Shown piece after piece: positions 48,788-59,200 of a stretch of DNA of 64,000 bases. The notes beneath the pieces are model-generated. The model worked only from the letters and a program-made list of their open reading frames with translations, was not told the DNA's origin and ran no database searches. The translations under genes were made by a program, and so were the position numbers. Origin of the DNA: SXOA01 sp046593355 (GTDB taxonomy: Bacteria; Planctomycetota; Planctomycetia; Pirellulales; Pirellulaceae); the NCBI GenBank assembly GCA_046593355.1, contig JBKJNY010000090.1, positions 1 through 64,000 of the forward strand. The letters are read 5' to 3'. Numbering within the stretch: the first letter of the stretch is position 1; each line of letters starts with the position of its first letter.

Positions 48788-51571
48788 TTATGCCAGCTTA
48801 CTGAGCCTCCGCAGCAGCCATTCCAGGCACAGCACGCCGCAAATCAGGCCCATCAGCCAGGTCATCAAAAGTTGTTCAAATCTTCGGTCGGGGGTTCCGG
48901 GCAGGGGCGTCACCTGGTCCTGGGCCTTGAGCTGGCTGGCAATGCCCGGCTGGCCACTGCCGCGGCCAACGGCGGGGTCGATGCCGACGTAGTAAACGCC
49001 GCTGGTCCGGTCGGCCAGGGTCTTGAGTAGCTGGTCGTTCCGCTCCGGGTGCTCTGTCTCCTGAGCCGGCATCTTGGCCCGCACCTCGCGGACCATTAGT
49101 TGGTCAGCCGCATCGGGGTGTTGCAGCTCGATGCGATAGTCCCCTTCTTGCATGACGGTGAACTGCTCGGCGTACATCCCTTCGCGCGCGGCGTCCTTGA
49201 CTCTCTTGAGGACCAGTGGCGTTCGCTTCTGGTCCGGCTGAATGAGGACGGCATTCACCTCTGGCAAGGAGAGCGGCTGAAACTGGGCGTCCTGCAAAAT
49301 GGCCCGCACGCCGACCTGGTCGCCGATAAGGCAGCGGTCCTTATCCACCAGCAGCACGCCGCGGCTGGAATCCCGCAAAAGCCGCCCTTCGCTAGCCCAG
49401 CGGATGAGCTTGGTGTAATACGTCTCGAAAAACTTCTCATCCAGCTCGCGGATCCGCCACATCTCGCCGCTGGCCTGAAAGAAGACCCGCCCCGAGCCAT
49501 AGAAGTGCCCGGCCATGTAAATGGGAAGGTCGCTATCGATAGCCGTATCGGGGTCGGAGAACCGGGAATAGACCCGCGCCCCAGGCTTGGGGTTCTTCAC
49601 CGCGTAGTAGCCGTAAACGCCTTCAAACTCATCGCGGGCCCGCTGGCTCTTCTCGGCGTCTTCGTCAATCCACAGGAACTCCGCCTCGATTCCGTCGCGG
49701 GTGAACGTGAGGGGCCAGGGCTTGTCGCCGCCGAACCGCCCCAGGCTGAGCGTGGCGGAGCTTTGGTTGTAAAAGACGACGGGATAGAGGGCCTTGATGG
49801 CGTCAATCCGCGCATCGCCGCGCCTGCGGGCCGTCCAGCCGGGAGTGCAGACCGGCCCGGCGACGACTATCAGGCCACCGGCTTTTTCCGCCACCCACCG
49901 CTCCAGGTTCTTCACTTGCAAATCATCGAGCGCTTCCCAATCGGGGTCGAAGCCGACGATGCAGTCGTATTGAAAAAGCTCTTCCGCGCTTTCCGGAAAC
50001 TTGTTCAGGATGTCATGAGCTTCTTGCGAGATGCCGGGACGGCCCGATTGCAGCAGCACGTCGACCGTGGTTTCCTTGTCCCGAAAGAGCTGATTGCGGA
50101 GGAAGATGAATTCACGCGCCGGACCGCTGGCCAGCAATAACACCTTCGTCTTGCGGTCGACGATTTCGACCTTGGCAGTTTTCTCGTTGTCCTTTTTATC
50201 GAGTTCCCCTTCCACGGTTTGCACGCGGAGTCGGAAGATGCGGGCACCCTGGTCCTTGGGCGTGTGCTCGAATTTGATGGGGACTACCTTGCCGGTGCTG
50301 CCGACATTGAGCGTCTGCTCGTCCTCTTTCACTTCTCCCTTGCCGTCCTTGTCGCTGGAGAGCAGTTCCACAGTCAGGCTGGTGCGGCTGGAGTTGATTG
50401 CCTGGACGTAACCAGTGAGCGTGAATTTGTCGCCGGGATAGACCCGCTCGGGGGCTTCCAAATCCACGACCCGCACATTGACGGGCCGCTTGTCGCTGCC
50501 CAGGCCGACGGCGTAGACCGGAATCAGGGCGCTCGCCGCATCGCCGGCAGCCACCTCGTAGCCGAGGCCCGAATTGCTGCCGCCGTCGGAGAACAGGATG
50601 ATGCCGGCAATCGGGCCGCCACGCTCCTTGTCGATGATGTACTTCAAGTTGTCGCCGATGCGAGTCTCCGCCCCCTTCGGCAGGAGTTGCTCTTTCCAAT
50701 CGACTTTTGCCGTCTTCTCCTTCGCCTCATCCTTTTTCGTCGCCAGCTCATCGGGCTCTTCAACCTCCGGCTCACGGAGACCGACGATGGCGAGCAGATT
50801 GATTTCCGGCCGGCGGAGATTGGCGACGGCCAGCACCACGACCGAAGCAATCAGCAGGACCACGGAGACCAGCAGGGCCCAAGAGCCTCCCTCTTGGCCT
50901 TGCCGCTGGGGAACAGCCCGTCGTCGTCCCCAAATCAAGTGAATGAGTCCCGCCAGCAGTGAAATCCCCAGCAGCCCCGCGGCCACAATGGCGATGATGC
51001 GGGCTTCGCGGAGGGCCAAGCGGAGGCTCTCGTCCGCCGAGACATTGCGGGCGGCATCGGGCAGCGGCGCTTTTTTGGGGAAGGAGGCGATTTCGACCGG
51101 ATTCTCCGCCTGGTCGAAGCGATAGACGACGATGTCGTGCTTCTGTCGGAGGCTCTCGACGAAGTCCCCTTTCTCGAGTTCGGCAATCACCAACTCGATG
51201 CGGCTGCGGCCGGCGGAGCCGCCAGGGGTGTCGGCATCGCGGAGGGCCATGCTTTGGCTGGTGTCCACAAGCAGCACCGCCCGCGAGTTCTTGACGAGGA
51301 TTCGCTCCGCCCGTTTTTCCAGGTTGAAGAAGAAGAACAAAATGCCCGCGAACGCCAACACGCGGAGCAGGACCAGAACCATCGCAAAGCTGACCGGCAG
51401 CTCCACGCTGTCCTTCACGTACATGAAGATGACGTACCCGCCGATGACCACGCACAGTAGCCCTAAGACCATCCAATGCCACCATTCCGTCAGCGAATGG
51501 ATGCGGGCGAGCTGGTAGTAAACGCCGGCTTCGCCATTCGGGGCCTGGGCCAGCAGCAGGTGCGGTTGCAT
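48788..51571 (-). CDS. VWA-domain membrane protein with helices inside the VWA fold
   Basis: 927 residues. Two N-terminal membrane helices (~33-52, ~60-82) precede a von Willebrand A domain that opens with AVLLVDTSQSMALRD (metal-site DxSxS). Two more helices (~192-214 and ~230-250) follow, and the fold resumes with GPIAGIILFSDGGSNSG. The C-terminal ~500 residues contain beta domains, a glutamine-amidotransferase-like segment (AGGLIVVAGPVCTPGW...), and a final membrane helix (~905-920). The start overlaps the BatA-like gene stop by one base (TGATG). A metal-ion-dependent protein-binding component of the MoxR system. Confidence 0.82.
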   Translation of the reverse strand: MQPHLLLAQAPNGEAGVYYQLARIHSLTEWWHWMVLGLLCVVIGGYVIFMYVKDSVELPVSFAMVLVLLRVLAFAGILFFFFNLEKRAERILVKNSRAVLLVDTSQSMALRDADTPGGSAGRSRIELVIAELEKGDFVESLRQKHDIVVYRFDQAENPVEIASFPKKAPLPDAARNVSADESLRLALREARIIAIVAAGLLGISLLAGLIHLIWGRRRAVPQRQGQEGGSWALLVSVVLLIASVVVLAVANLRRPEINLLAIVGLREPEVEEPDELATKKDEAKEKTAKVDWKEQLLPKGAETRIGDNLKYIIDKERGGPIAGIILFSDGGSNSGLGYEVAAGDAASALIPVYAVGLGSDKRPVNVRVVDLEAPERVYPGDKFTLTGYVQAINSSRTSLTVELLSSDKDGKGEVKEDEQTLNVGSTGKVVPIKFEHTPKDQGARIFRLRVQTVEGELDKKDNEKTAKVEIVDRKTKVLLLASGPAREFIFLRNQLFRDKETTVDVLLQSGRPGISQEAHDILNKFPESAEELFQYDCIVGFDPDWEALDDLQVKNLERWVAEKAGGLIVVAGPVCTPGWTARRRGDARIDAIKALYPVVFYNQSSATLSLGRFGGDKPWPLTFTRDGIEAEFLWIDEDAEKSQRARDEFEGVYGYYAVKNPKPGARVYSRFSDPDTAIDSDLPIYMAGHFYGSGRVFFQASGEMWRIRELDEKFFETYYTKLIRWASEGRLLRDSSRGVLLVDKDRCLIGDQVGVRAILQDAQFQPLSLPEVNAVLIQPDQKRTPLVLKRVKDAAREGMYAEQFTVMQEGDYRIELQHPDAADQLMVREVRAKMPAQETEHPERNDQLLKTLADRTSGVYYVGIDPAVGRGSGQPGIASQLKAQDQVTPLPGTPDRRFEQLLMTWLMGLICGVLCLEWLLRRLSKLA

Positions 51572-53880
51572 CAGCGAATGGCTCCAGGAATGGGGTGGTA
51601 ACTGGTGCTATACGCCAACATCTGCTCGCCGACGAGCAGGCAAATCAGCACAATCATCAGTACTTGGCTGAGGTTATAGCCGCTTGAAGAAAGGTCTTGC
51701 TGCTCGTAGCTTTCGGCCTGATGCCAGGTCACCTTCACGGGGTCGAGCTTCGTCAGCAACTCCTTGGAATCAATCGCAGCGAGGTCCCCTTCTTCCGGGT
51801 CCACGTTCATCGCCCAGCGGCGAATGTCCGGTTCGGCGATTTCCCCCGTCGTCGTTCGGGGCCAGGCTTCGTAGATGCCGGCATGGTCGGTATCGCGGGA
51901 CTGCCCGCGGCCGAGACTGGCCGCCAGCGTCGTCTTGCCCGCCTCCGGCTGCGTTGCCTGGCGGTCGAGTTTGAGGCGTTCTTCCGACTTCGGCTTGGGG
52001 AGCGTGAAAGAAAGGTCCGGCCGGTATTGGCTGGATTCCAAGGCGACATCGAGCGGCGTGCCAACCAAACGCGGGTCATCGAGCCGGCGGGCCGAAGCAA
52101 GATAGGCTTGCATCTTGAGCGCGAGGACGACGAGGCTCGGATTCTTCGCCCAGTCGTTCCACTCGGGGGAAACGGTTGTCAGGCAGGCAACCACGGACCC
52201 TTCGCCGAACTTCTTCTCGACGATGAACGGGCTCTTGTTGCGGAGCGATGCGATGACCGTGGTCCCCGAGTCCGGCTCTGGCTTCCAGTCCTGTTTGGCG
52301 GCGAGGTATTTGTCGATTTTCACGCCGCGGATAAGCGGGTTTGTCTGGTCCAGAAAAAAACTGAAGATGGGATGCCGCACCAGCTCGATGTCGGGTTCAT
52401 TCGGATCCAGCGGCGGCGGCAGGTCCATTACCGCAAGCAGCGGCAGCGGGAAGAGCCCTTTTCCGTCCTTGTAGAACCGATTGTTATAGAAGGTGATGTT
52501 CATGTCTGGACCGGCGAAAATGGCCAGGCCCCCGCCGGCACGAACATATTCTTCCAGCGACGTGACGGCCCGGTCTTCCAGGCTGGGCACATCGAGCAGA
52601 TAGATCGTCGCATACTGCTTGAGGGCATCCGCGGCGATGTCCCGCAGGAACGACACCGGTTTCACTTCGGGGACAATGCCGGTGTTGGATTTCTCCAGCG
52701 GGCGGAACGCAGCTTCCAAATGATACGAGTGCTTTTGCTCGATGCTCCCATCGATAAGCAGCGTCTTTTCGCCGTTGGGAAAATCAATCACGCACCAGCG
52801 GCGATTGTCGGCGTCGACCGGGTCTTCCGGCAGCGATGCCTGGACCACATGCTTGCCCGGCTGTGGGAAATAGACCTGCACGCGGCGTGTGAGTGTCTCG
52901 CCGGCAGCAATTTTATCCAGCAGCAGCGTGGCCAGGTCTTCTCGAACACCGGCCCGGCTTTCCGGCGGCGTCTTCGTCAGGTCTTCCGGCGGGTAGAACG
53001 CGGACGAAAGCTTGAGCTGCACCTTGCTCGCTTCGCTCGCGCCAAAATTTTTGACCTTGACGTTCACAAACAGCGGCACGCCGGCGGCGCGGGTATCGTC
53101 AGCGGGCAGAATTTCAACGATCCCCAAATTCGGCTCGCGGCTGCGGGCGCAATTGACGAGGTGAATGTCGGCTTTGGTCTTCTTGACTTCCTCCAGTGCA
53201 GTTCGCAGCTCGGCGGGAGTGCCCCAGTCCTTCAAGCGGAAGTCGGAAAGGACGTAGACAATGGCCGTCTCATCCTTGGCTTGCGCAAGGAGTTCGCGCA
53301 ACATGCCAAGGGAGTCGCGCGGGCCGAGGGACAGGTCGGTCGGTTCCCAGCTCCGCTGCTTCTTTTCCAGGGTCAGGTCGAATTCACTATCAATGATCTC
53401 ACTGTTGAAGTCGGCAGCCGCATTGGCGGAAACGTCGCCTCCGCCGCGAGCGTGCGAGTAGCGAAGGAGCGTGAGCTTCTGCGGATTGTCCGCGGACTTG
53501 GCCCCGTTGACGATGCTGGCGATCACTTGCCGGCTGGCGTCGAAAGCACTCTGCCCGGCGACCCGGTCGGACATCGAATAACTGTCGTCGAGCAGGACGT
53601 AATGATGCGTCGCCTTGCCGCCAAAGAGCGCCAGCCACTGGTCGCGGGTCTTCAGTTGGGCGAGCATTGCCACCAGCAGCACCACTGCCGCCATCCGGGC
53701 GAGCAGCAGCAAGAGCTGCTTGAGCCAGACCCAGCGGCGGTGCTTCTTGTAGCTTTGCAGCAGGAACTCCATGGCGGCCCATTTCACGCGCCGGTGCCGC
53801 ATCATGTTGATCAGGTGGATCAACAAGGGCAGCAGGGCGAGCAAAAAGCCCCACGTCAGTGCCTGGAAAACAAATTGCAT
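51571..53880 (-). CDS. BatA-type VWA membrane protein
   Basis: 769 residues from MQFVFQALTWGFLLALLPLL; a longer frame would read through the palindromic repeat upstream. The N-terminus is the BatA signature: helix one, then IHLINMMRHRRVKWAAMEFL, then helix two (~55-75). The VWA domain begins YVLLDDSYSMSDR (DxSxS). The rest is beta-rich, includes a GATase-like segment (YVRAGGGLAIFAGPDMNI), and ends with a helix near ~740-760. Such proteins act with MoxR ATPases in envelope stress or assembly, with unknown clients. It lies between the DUF58 and VWA genes. Confidence 0.88.
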   Translation of the reverse strand: MQFVFQALTWGFLLALLPLLIHLINMMRHRRVKWAAMEFLLQSYKKHRRWVWLKQLLLLLARMAAVVLLVAMLAQLKTRDQWLALFGGKATHHYVLLDDSYSMSDRVAGQSAFDASRQVIASIVNGAKSADNPQKLTLLRYSHARGGGDVSANAAADFNSEIIDSEFDLTLEKKQRSWEPTDLSLGPRDSLGMLRELLAQAKDETAIVYVLSDFRLKDWGTPAELRTALEEVKKTKADIHLVNCARSREPNLGIVEILPADDTRAAGVPLFVNVKVKNFGASEASKVQLKLSSAFYPPEDLTKTPPESRAGVREDLATLLLDKIAAGETLTRRVQVYFPQPGKHVVQASLPEDPVDADNRRWCVIDFPNGEKTLLIDGSIEQKHSYHLEAAFRPLEKSNTGIVPEVKPVSFLRDIAADALKQYATIYLLDVPSLEDRAVTSLEEYVRAGGGLAIFAGPDMNITFYNNRFYKDGKGLFPLPLLAVMDLPPPLDPNEPDIELVRHPIFSFFLDQTNPLIRGVKIDKYLAAKQDWKPEPDSGTTVIASLRNKSPFIVEKKFGEGSVVACLTTVSPEWNDWAKNPSLVVLALKMQAYLASARRLDDPRLVGTPLDVALESSQYRPDLSFTLPKPKSEERLKLDRQATQPEAGKTTLAASLGRGQSRDTDHAGIYEAWPRTTTGEIAEPDIRRWAMNVDPEEGDLAAIDSKELLTKLDPVKVTWHQAESYEQQDLSSSGYNLSQVLMIVLICLLVGEQMLAYSTSYHPIPGAIR

Positions 53881-53890
53881 AGTCTCACTT

Positions 53891-53960
53891 AGTAGCCGGC
53901 ACACTCCGTGTGCCGGCCCGCGTTTCTGCAATACCGCGCACACGGAGTGTGCGGACTACT
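53891..53960. repeat. Palindromic element between DUF58 and BatA-like genes
   Basis: AGTAGCCGGCACACTCCGTG-TGCCGG, a 24-base spacer, then CGCACACGGAGTGTGCG-GACTACT. The ACACTCCGTGTG core is the same as at 41845. The element ends exactly at the DUF58 stop codon. It lies in the gap where the BatA-like ribosome site would be. Confidence 0.85.
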
Positions 53961-54831
53961 TTACAAACGATTCATTACCGTAATTCTCTTGCTGAGGTAC
54001 GTCGCCAAGGCCGCGTCGAGCGGTTCGCTGGTGCGGACCAGGGCGTAATCGCAACTGTTGCGGGCGCATTCGCGGCGGATTTCATCCAGGAAGGCCTGCA
54101 AGGAAGCCAGGTAGCCTTCGCGGAGCGCCCGCGGGTTGCAGTTCAGAAAGTCCATCGATTCCAACCCTTCAAACCGAGTCGGGCCGGAGAACGGGAAGTC
54201 GAGCTCTTCGTCGTCCATCACGTGGAAAACCAGCACATCGTGCCCCCGCTGCCGCATCAGCTTGAGCCCTTTGATGAGGCCAGGGCGGTCGGCGAGCAGG
54301 TCCGAGACGAGGACAATCATGCCGCGGCGGGGAGCCGTTTCGGCCACGGCGCGAAGGACTGCATACATGTCGGTCTTGTCCGCCGGCTTTTGCACGGCGA
54401 GCGAATCGACGATGGAGAAAATGTGGTTGTGGCGGGTGCGGGTGGGGACCGTGCTGCGGATTTTTTCGTCGAACGCCATGCAGCCGACGGAATCCTGCTG
54501 CTTGAGGATCAGATAGGCCAGGCTGCAAGCGAGCGTGCAGGCGTATTCGTACTTGTTGAGCGGGCCATTGCCGTACTGCATGGAATTGGAGATGTCCACG
54601 AGCATCATGCAGCGGAGGTTGGTTTCTTCCTCAAACTGCTTGACGTACAGCCGGTCCTGACGGGCCCAGACCTTCCAATCGACGTGGCGCAGGTCGTCGC
54701 CAGGGACGTATTCACGATGCTGCAGAAACTCGACCGACTGGCCGAAGTAGGGGCTGCGGTGCATCCCCGAGAGGAAGCCTTCGACCACGTGCCGCGCCCG
54801 AACTTCCAGCCGCGAGATCCGCTTGATCGCT

Positions 54832-55905
<1,074 letters not shown>

Positions 55906-56130
55906 GCGGCGTTACCTTGCGGGCAGGGGGCTGGGCGGGTATCTGAAGGACAAGACCTTAAAGGCAGGGAGTGGCTAGAGTTTAGTGTCCTGCCGGAGAG
56001 GATTCGTTCGCGCGGGGGGGAGAGCGACTGCTACCAGAATAATTCAAAACGGCCGAAATGCATAGCATTGGCGGACCCTGTCGATGATTCCGGCAGGCTC
56101 GCCGAATTCGACTCAACGGAAAGAAACGAG

Positions 56131-56164
56131 AATGGCCCCGCGGCCAATGCGGCTCGGGGCCATT
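56131..56164 (-). terminator. Terminator of the M36 peptidase gene
   Basis: AATGGCCCCG pairs with CGGGGCCATT around a 14-base loop. On the minus strand it is followed by CTCGTTTCTTTCC. It lies about 65 bases after the stop, beyond a GC-rich palindrome. Confidence 0.7.
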
Positions 56165-56178
56165 TCAACAAGCTTAAC

Positions 56179-56218
56179 CCCCGCGTCCACGCGGGGAAGC
56201 GCCGCGTGGACGCGGCGG
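56179..56218. repeat. GC-rich palindrome after the M36 gene
   Basis: CCCGCGTCCACGCGGG, then AAG, then CGCCGCGTGGACGCGGCGG. Each half is self-complementary and they are inverted relative to each other. It sits eleven bases past the M36 stop, like the other stop-adjacent elements. Confidence 0.75.
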
Positions 56219-56229
56219 CTAAGCGATGA

Positions 56230-59200
56230 CTAGCTCTTGCGATTTCGGCGGATGGGCGTTCCCAGGTTCGTGAAGAAGTCCTCGGAATCAGTCGCGGGGC
56301 TGCCATAGATTGCGTCTTCGCCGCGGCGAACGCTGGGGGGCGTCCAATCCGTCTGGCTGAAGACCTCGTCCACGCGGGCTGCATAAACCGCCACTGCCGG
56401 CAAATCCGCGTTGCTGCTGGAGGATTGACCGGTCGAGCCGCCAGAACTCTGGCTGGTGACACCGATGGCGACCGGCGCAATCCGTGGGGAAATCCGCGAC
56501 GAGAAATCCGATTCACCTTCACCTTCGCCGGCGGGCGCTGCCGGCCTTTGGCGGTTGAGATAGTTGATGACCATCAGGGCATCAATGGGGCTGATGCTGT
56601 TGTCGTGGTTGACGTCGCGCTTATAGGGATCCGGCGATCCTTCGCCCTCGCCCGCCGGGTCGCCATTCGCGTTCAGGTAATTGACGACCAGCAGGGCGTC
56701 AATCGGGCTGACCTGGCCATCCAGGTTCACGTCCACAGGCATCCAGAGGTTGGTGTCATCCCCTTCTCCCGACGCCAAGATGGTGATGGTGGGGAAGGAC
56801 GGTTTGTAGTAGACCTGGGTGGAGGGAATGGTTTGGATCCGCGAATTCAGCGGGTTGACCGGATCGACAATGAAGGCGGTGATGTCGCCACTGGGAGTGA
56901 CATCCGCGGGATCGGCCACGAATTGGATCACGCCGCTGGCGGTCGTCAAGAATTCCTTGGTGAACACCACCTTGGCGTTATAACCTGGGCCGTCCACGGA
57001 GCCGTCGCTAAAGAGCGCTCCGATCTCGTCAATCAGGCCGGGCGTCCCCCCAGCACCTTGGGTGGCCGACTGATACTGCGCGCCAAACACAATCGGGCCG
57101 AAGGGTTGCACCCGGGTGCGATCATAGAGCAAATCCATGTATGCCGAGAAAGCTCCGGCAAAATCTTTCATCTGGGCCGGATCAAACACGGCAGGGGGAA
57201 CGCGCAAATCGTCCACCAGACCTCGCACCAGAATCGACGTGCCCAGCGGAATCAGCGCCCCATCCGGAAAGGGGAGGAACGTGACCGGATCGACCACTTG
57301 CAATTCAAACTGAATCAGAGCGCCGTTGAACGGAGTCCGCGGCGCCGGCAGAACCTGGATGGTGACGTTCCCCGTGGACGTTTTGGCGAGGGCATCCACA
57401 ATCGTGTACGTGAAGCTGTCGGCCCCTTGATAGCCGGCCGTGGGCGTATAACGGTAGAAGTCGTCGCTGAAGTTGGCGGCAGTGCCGTTGTTGTCAACGA
57501 TGACCGTGCCATGCAGCGCCGTAGGCGGAGTTTGCGTCAAGAACCTCACCGCGCCGCCGGTCCCCTGCACGTCGTTGGCCATGACGTCCAGCTTGTTCGC
57601 GGCGGCAACGCTATTCACGAGCACATCGTAGGTATTGTCCACCGCGATCGGGTCGCGGGGGACAAACCGGACCGTGACGGTGACGGTGGCGGGAGCCGAC
57701 ACATTCCCGTTGGGATCGATGTCGCGATACTTAAAGGTATCGATGCCGATGAATCCGGACGGAGGCGAATAACGGTAGGAATCGTCGGTCTGGTCGGCAG
57801 GCGTGCCGTTATTGTCGAGCAGAACCTGGCCCTGCGTACCGGTGAGGTCCAGTCCTGCGGGATCGATTCCGGCTGGGCCGGTGGAGCTCGGCAGGTCATT
57901 AGCAAGCACGTCGAGGATATTTTGGAACAGGAAAGAATTGTCATCGACGGTGAAAGAGTCATTGACGGCAGTGGGCGCGACCCCAAGCAGATTGGTGAAA
58001 TAGTCTTCGACTTCACCACCCAGCGCGGAACCTGTGGGGCCAATCCCTCGTTCCAGACTGAAACGGAAGCGGGCGTAGGTAGCGCCCAAAGTTGCCGAAG
58101 CGGGAACGGCGAATGTCAAAACCGTGGTACCATTCGTGAGCTGTTGATCCGTGGAGGTTCCCGGCCCCGGATCCCAGTCAAGCTTCTCGCCGGCATCATT
58201 CCAATCGCCGTCCCGGTTGAAATCGATGAAGCCTTGCAAATAACCAGCCGGAAAGCTGCCGACCGAGGAAGTCACGGTGATGCTCGCCGTCTGGCCAGGA
58301 ATCAGGTTGCCCAAAACGACGCCGTTCTCGTCGTCGATTCCACCATTCTGTGTCGTCGCAACGGTAACCGTCCCCGCCGTGGTAGAGATGAGTTGGGAGC
58401 CGTTTCCGGTCATTTGCGTGACGTTCTTCGCGGCTAGAGTCCCTCGAAAAGTGACCAGCCAGGGATTATTAGGACCGGGTCCGCCGGTGACTAATACCTG
58501 CCCGACGCCGATGTTGGGCAAGGCTTCCAGAGCCGACCGCACCGCAGAAGCCGTGTCGTTGTAGGCGATCGGAGCGGTGGTCTGGCCGCCAAAGCTGAGA
58601 GTGAATGTACCGGCGGTCGGCGCGCCGCCAAGCGTGACCCGCTGAATTTCGTTTCCGGCAAAGTCGTCCCCATCCGCGCCTAGGGACGGTTGCCCATCGG
58701 TCTCGGCGTCGACGGTGGCTCCCAAGTGGAAGCCTTGCAGGATGCCGTGTACGGCGCCATTCTGGGCGATGCGTGTCGGATAGGGGGAGGGGGCATCGCC
58801 GTAGTCGAATGCCGCCTTGTTGCCGAAGTTGATATTCGGGGTGATCGTTCCCCGCGTTACGACGATGCCCGTATGGGCGCCCAAACTTGTGCCTTGCGGA
58901 TCAGGGAAAGTTTGGATCAGGCCCGGCTGATAGACTTCGCGGACCACATAGCCGATGCCCGGCCTGATGTTCAAAATGGTGTAGAAGCCAAATTGGTTGG
59001 TCACGGCGCCGGGTTCGGCAATGCCGATCTTGTTGTCATTATTCAAGTCGACATAGATGACGACTCCCTGGATTCCCGGTTCGTTGGGATCCATGATCGC
59101 GTCGCCATTGAGGTCATTCCACTTCCGACCGTGGATTTGGCCGGGCAATTCCTGGTTGCCGAAGTTGATGTTGGTCAAAGTCTGGCCGGGGCTGACGGTA

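Larger units (their letters stand above)
55906..56229. other. Upstream region of the MoxR operon and 3' flank of the M36 gene
   Basis: 324 bases containing the presumed MoxR promoter, the M36 gene terminator (56131-56164) and a GC-rich palindrome (56179-56218, CCGCGTCCACGCGG / CCGCGTGGACGCG). No ORF. Confidence 0.55.

Noticed and set aside
51697..53892. A 731-codon plus-strand frame opposite the BatA-like gene
   Set aside because: Reverse-complement shadow of a GC-rich gene with a well-supported BatA/VWA protein on the minus strand.
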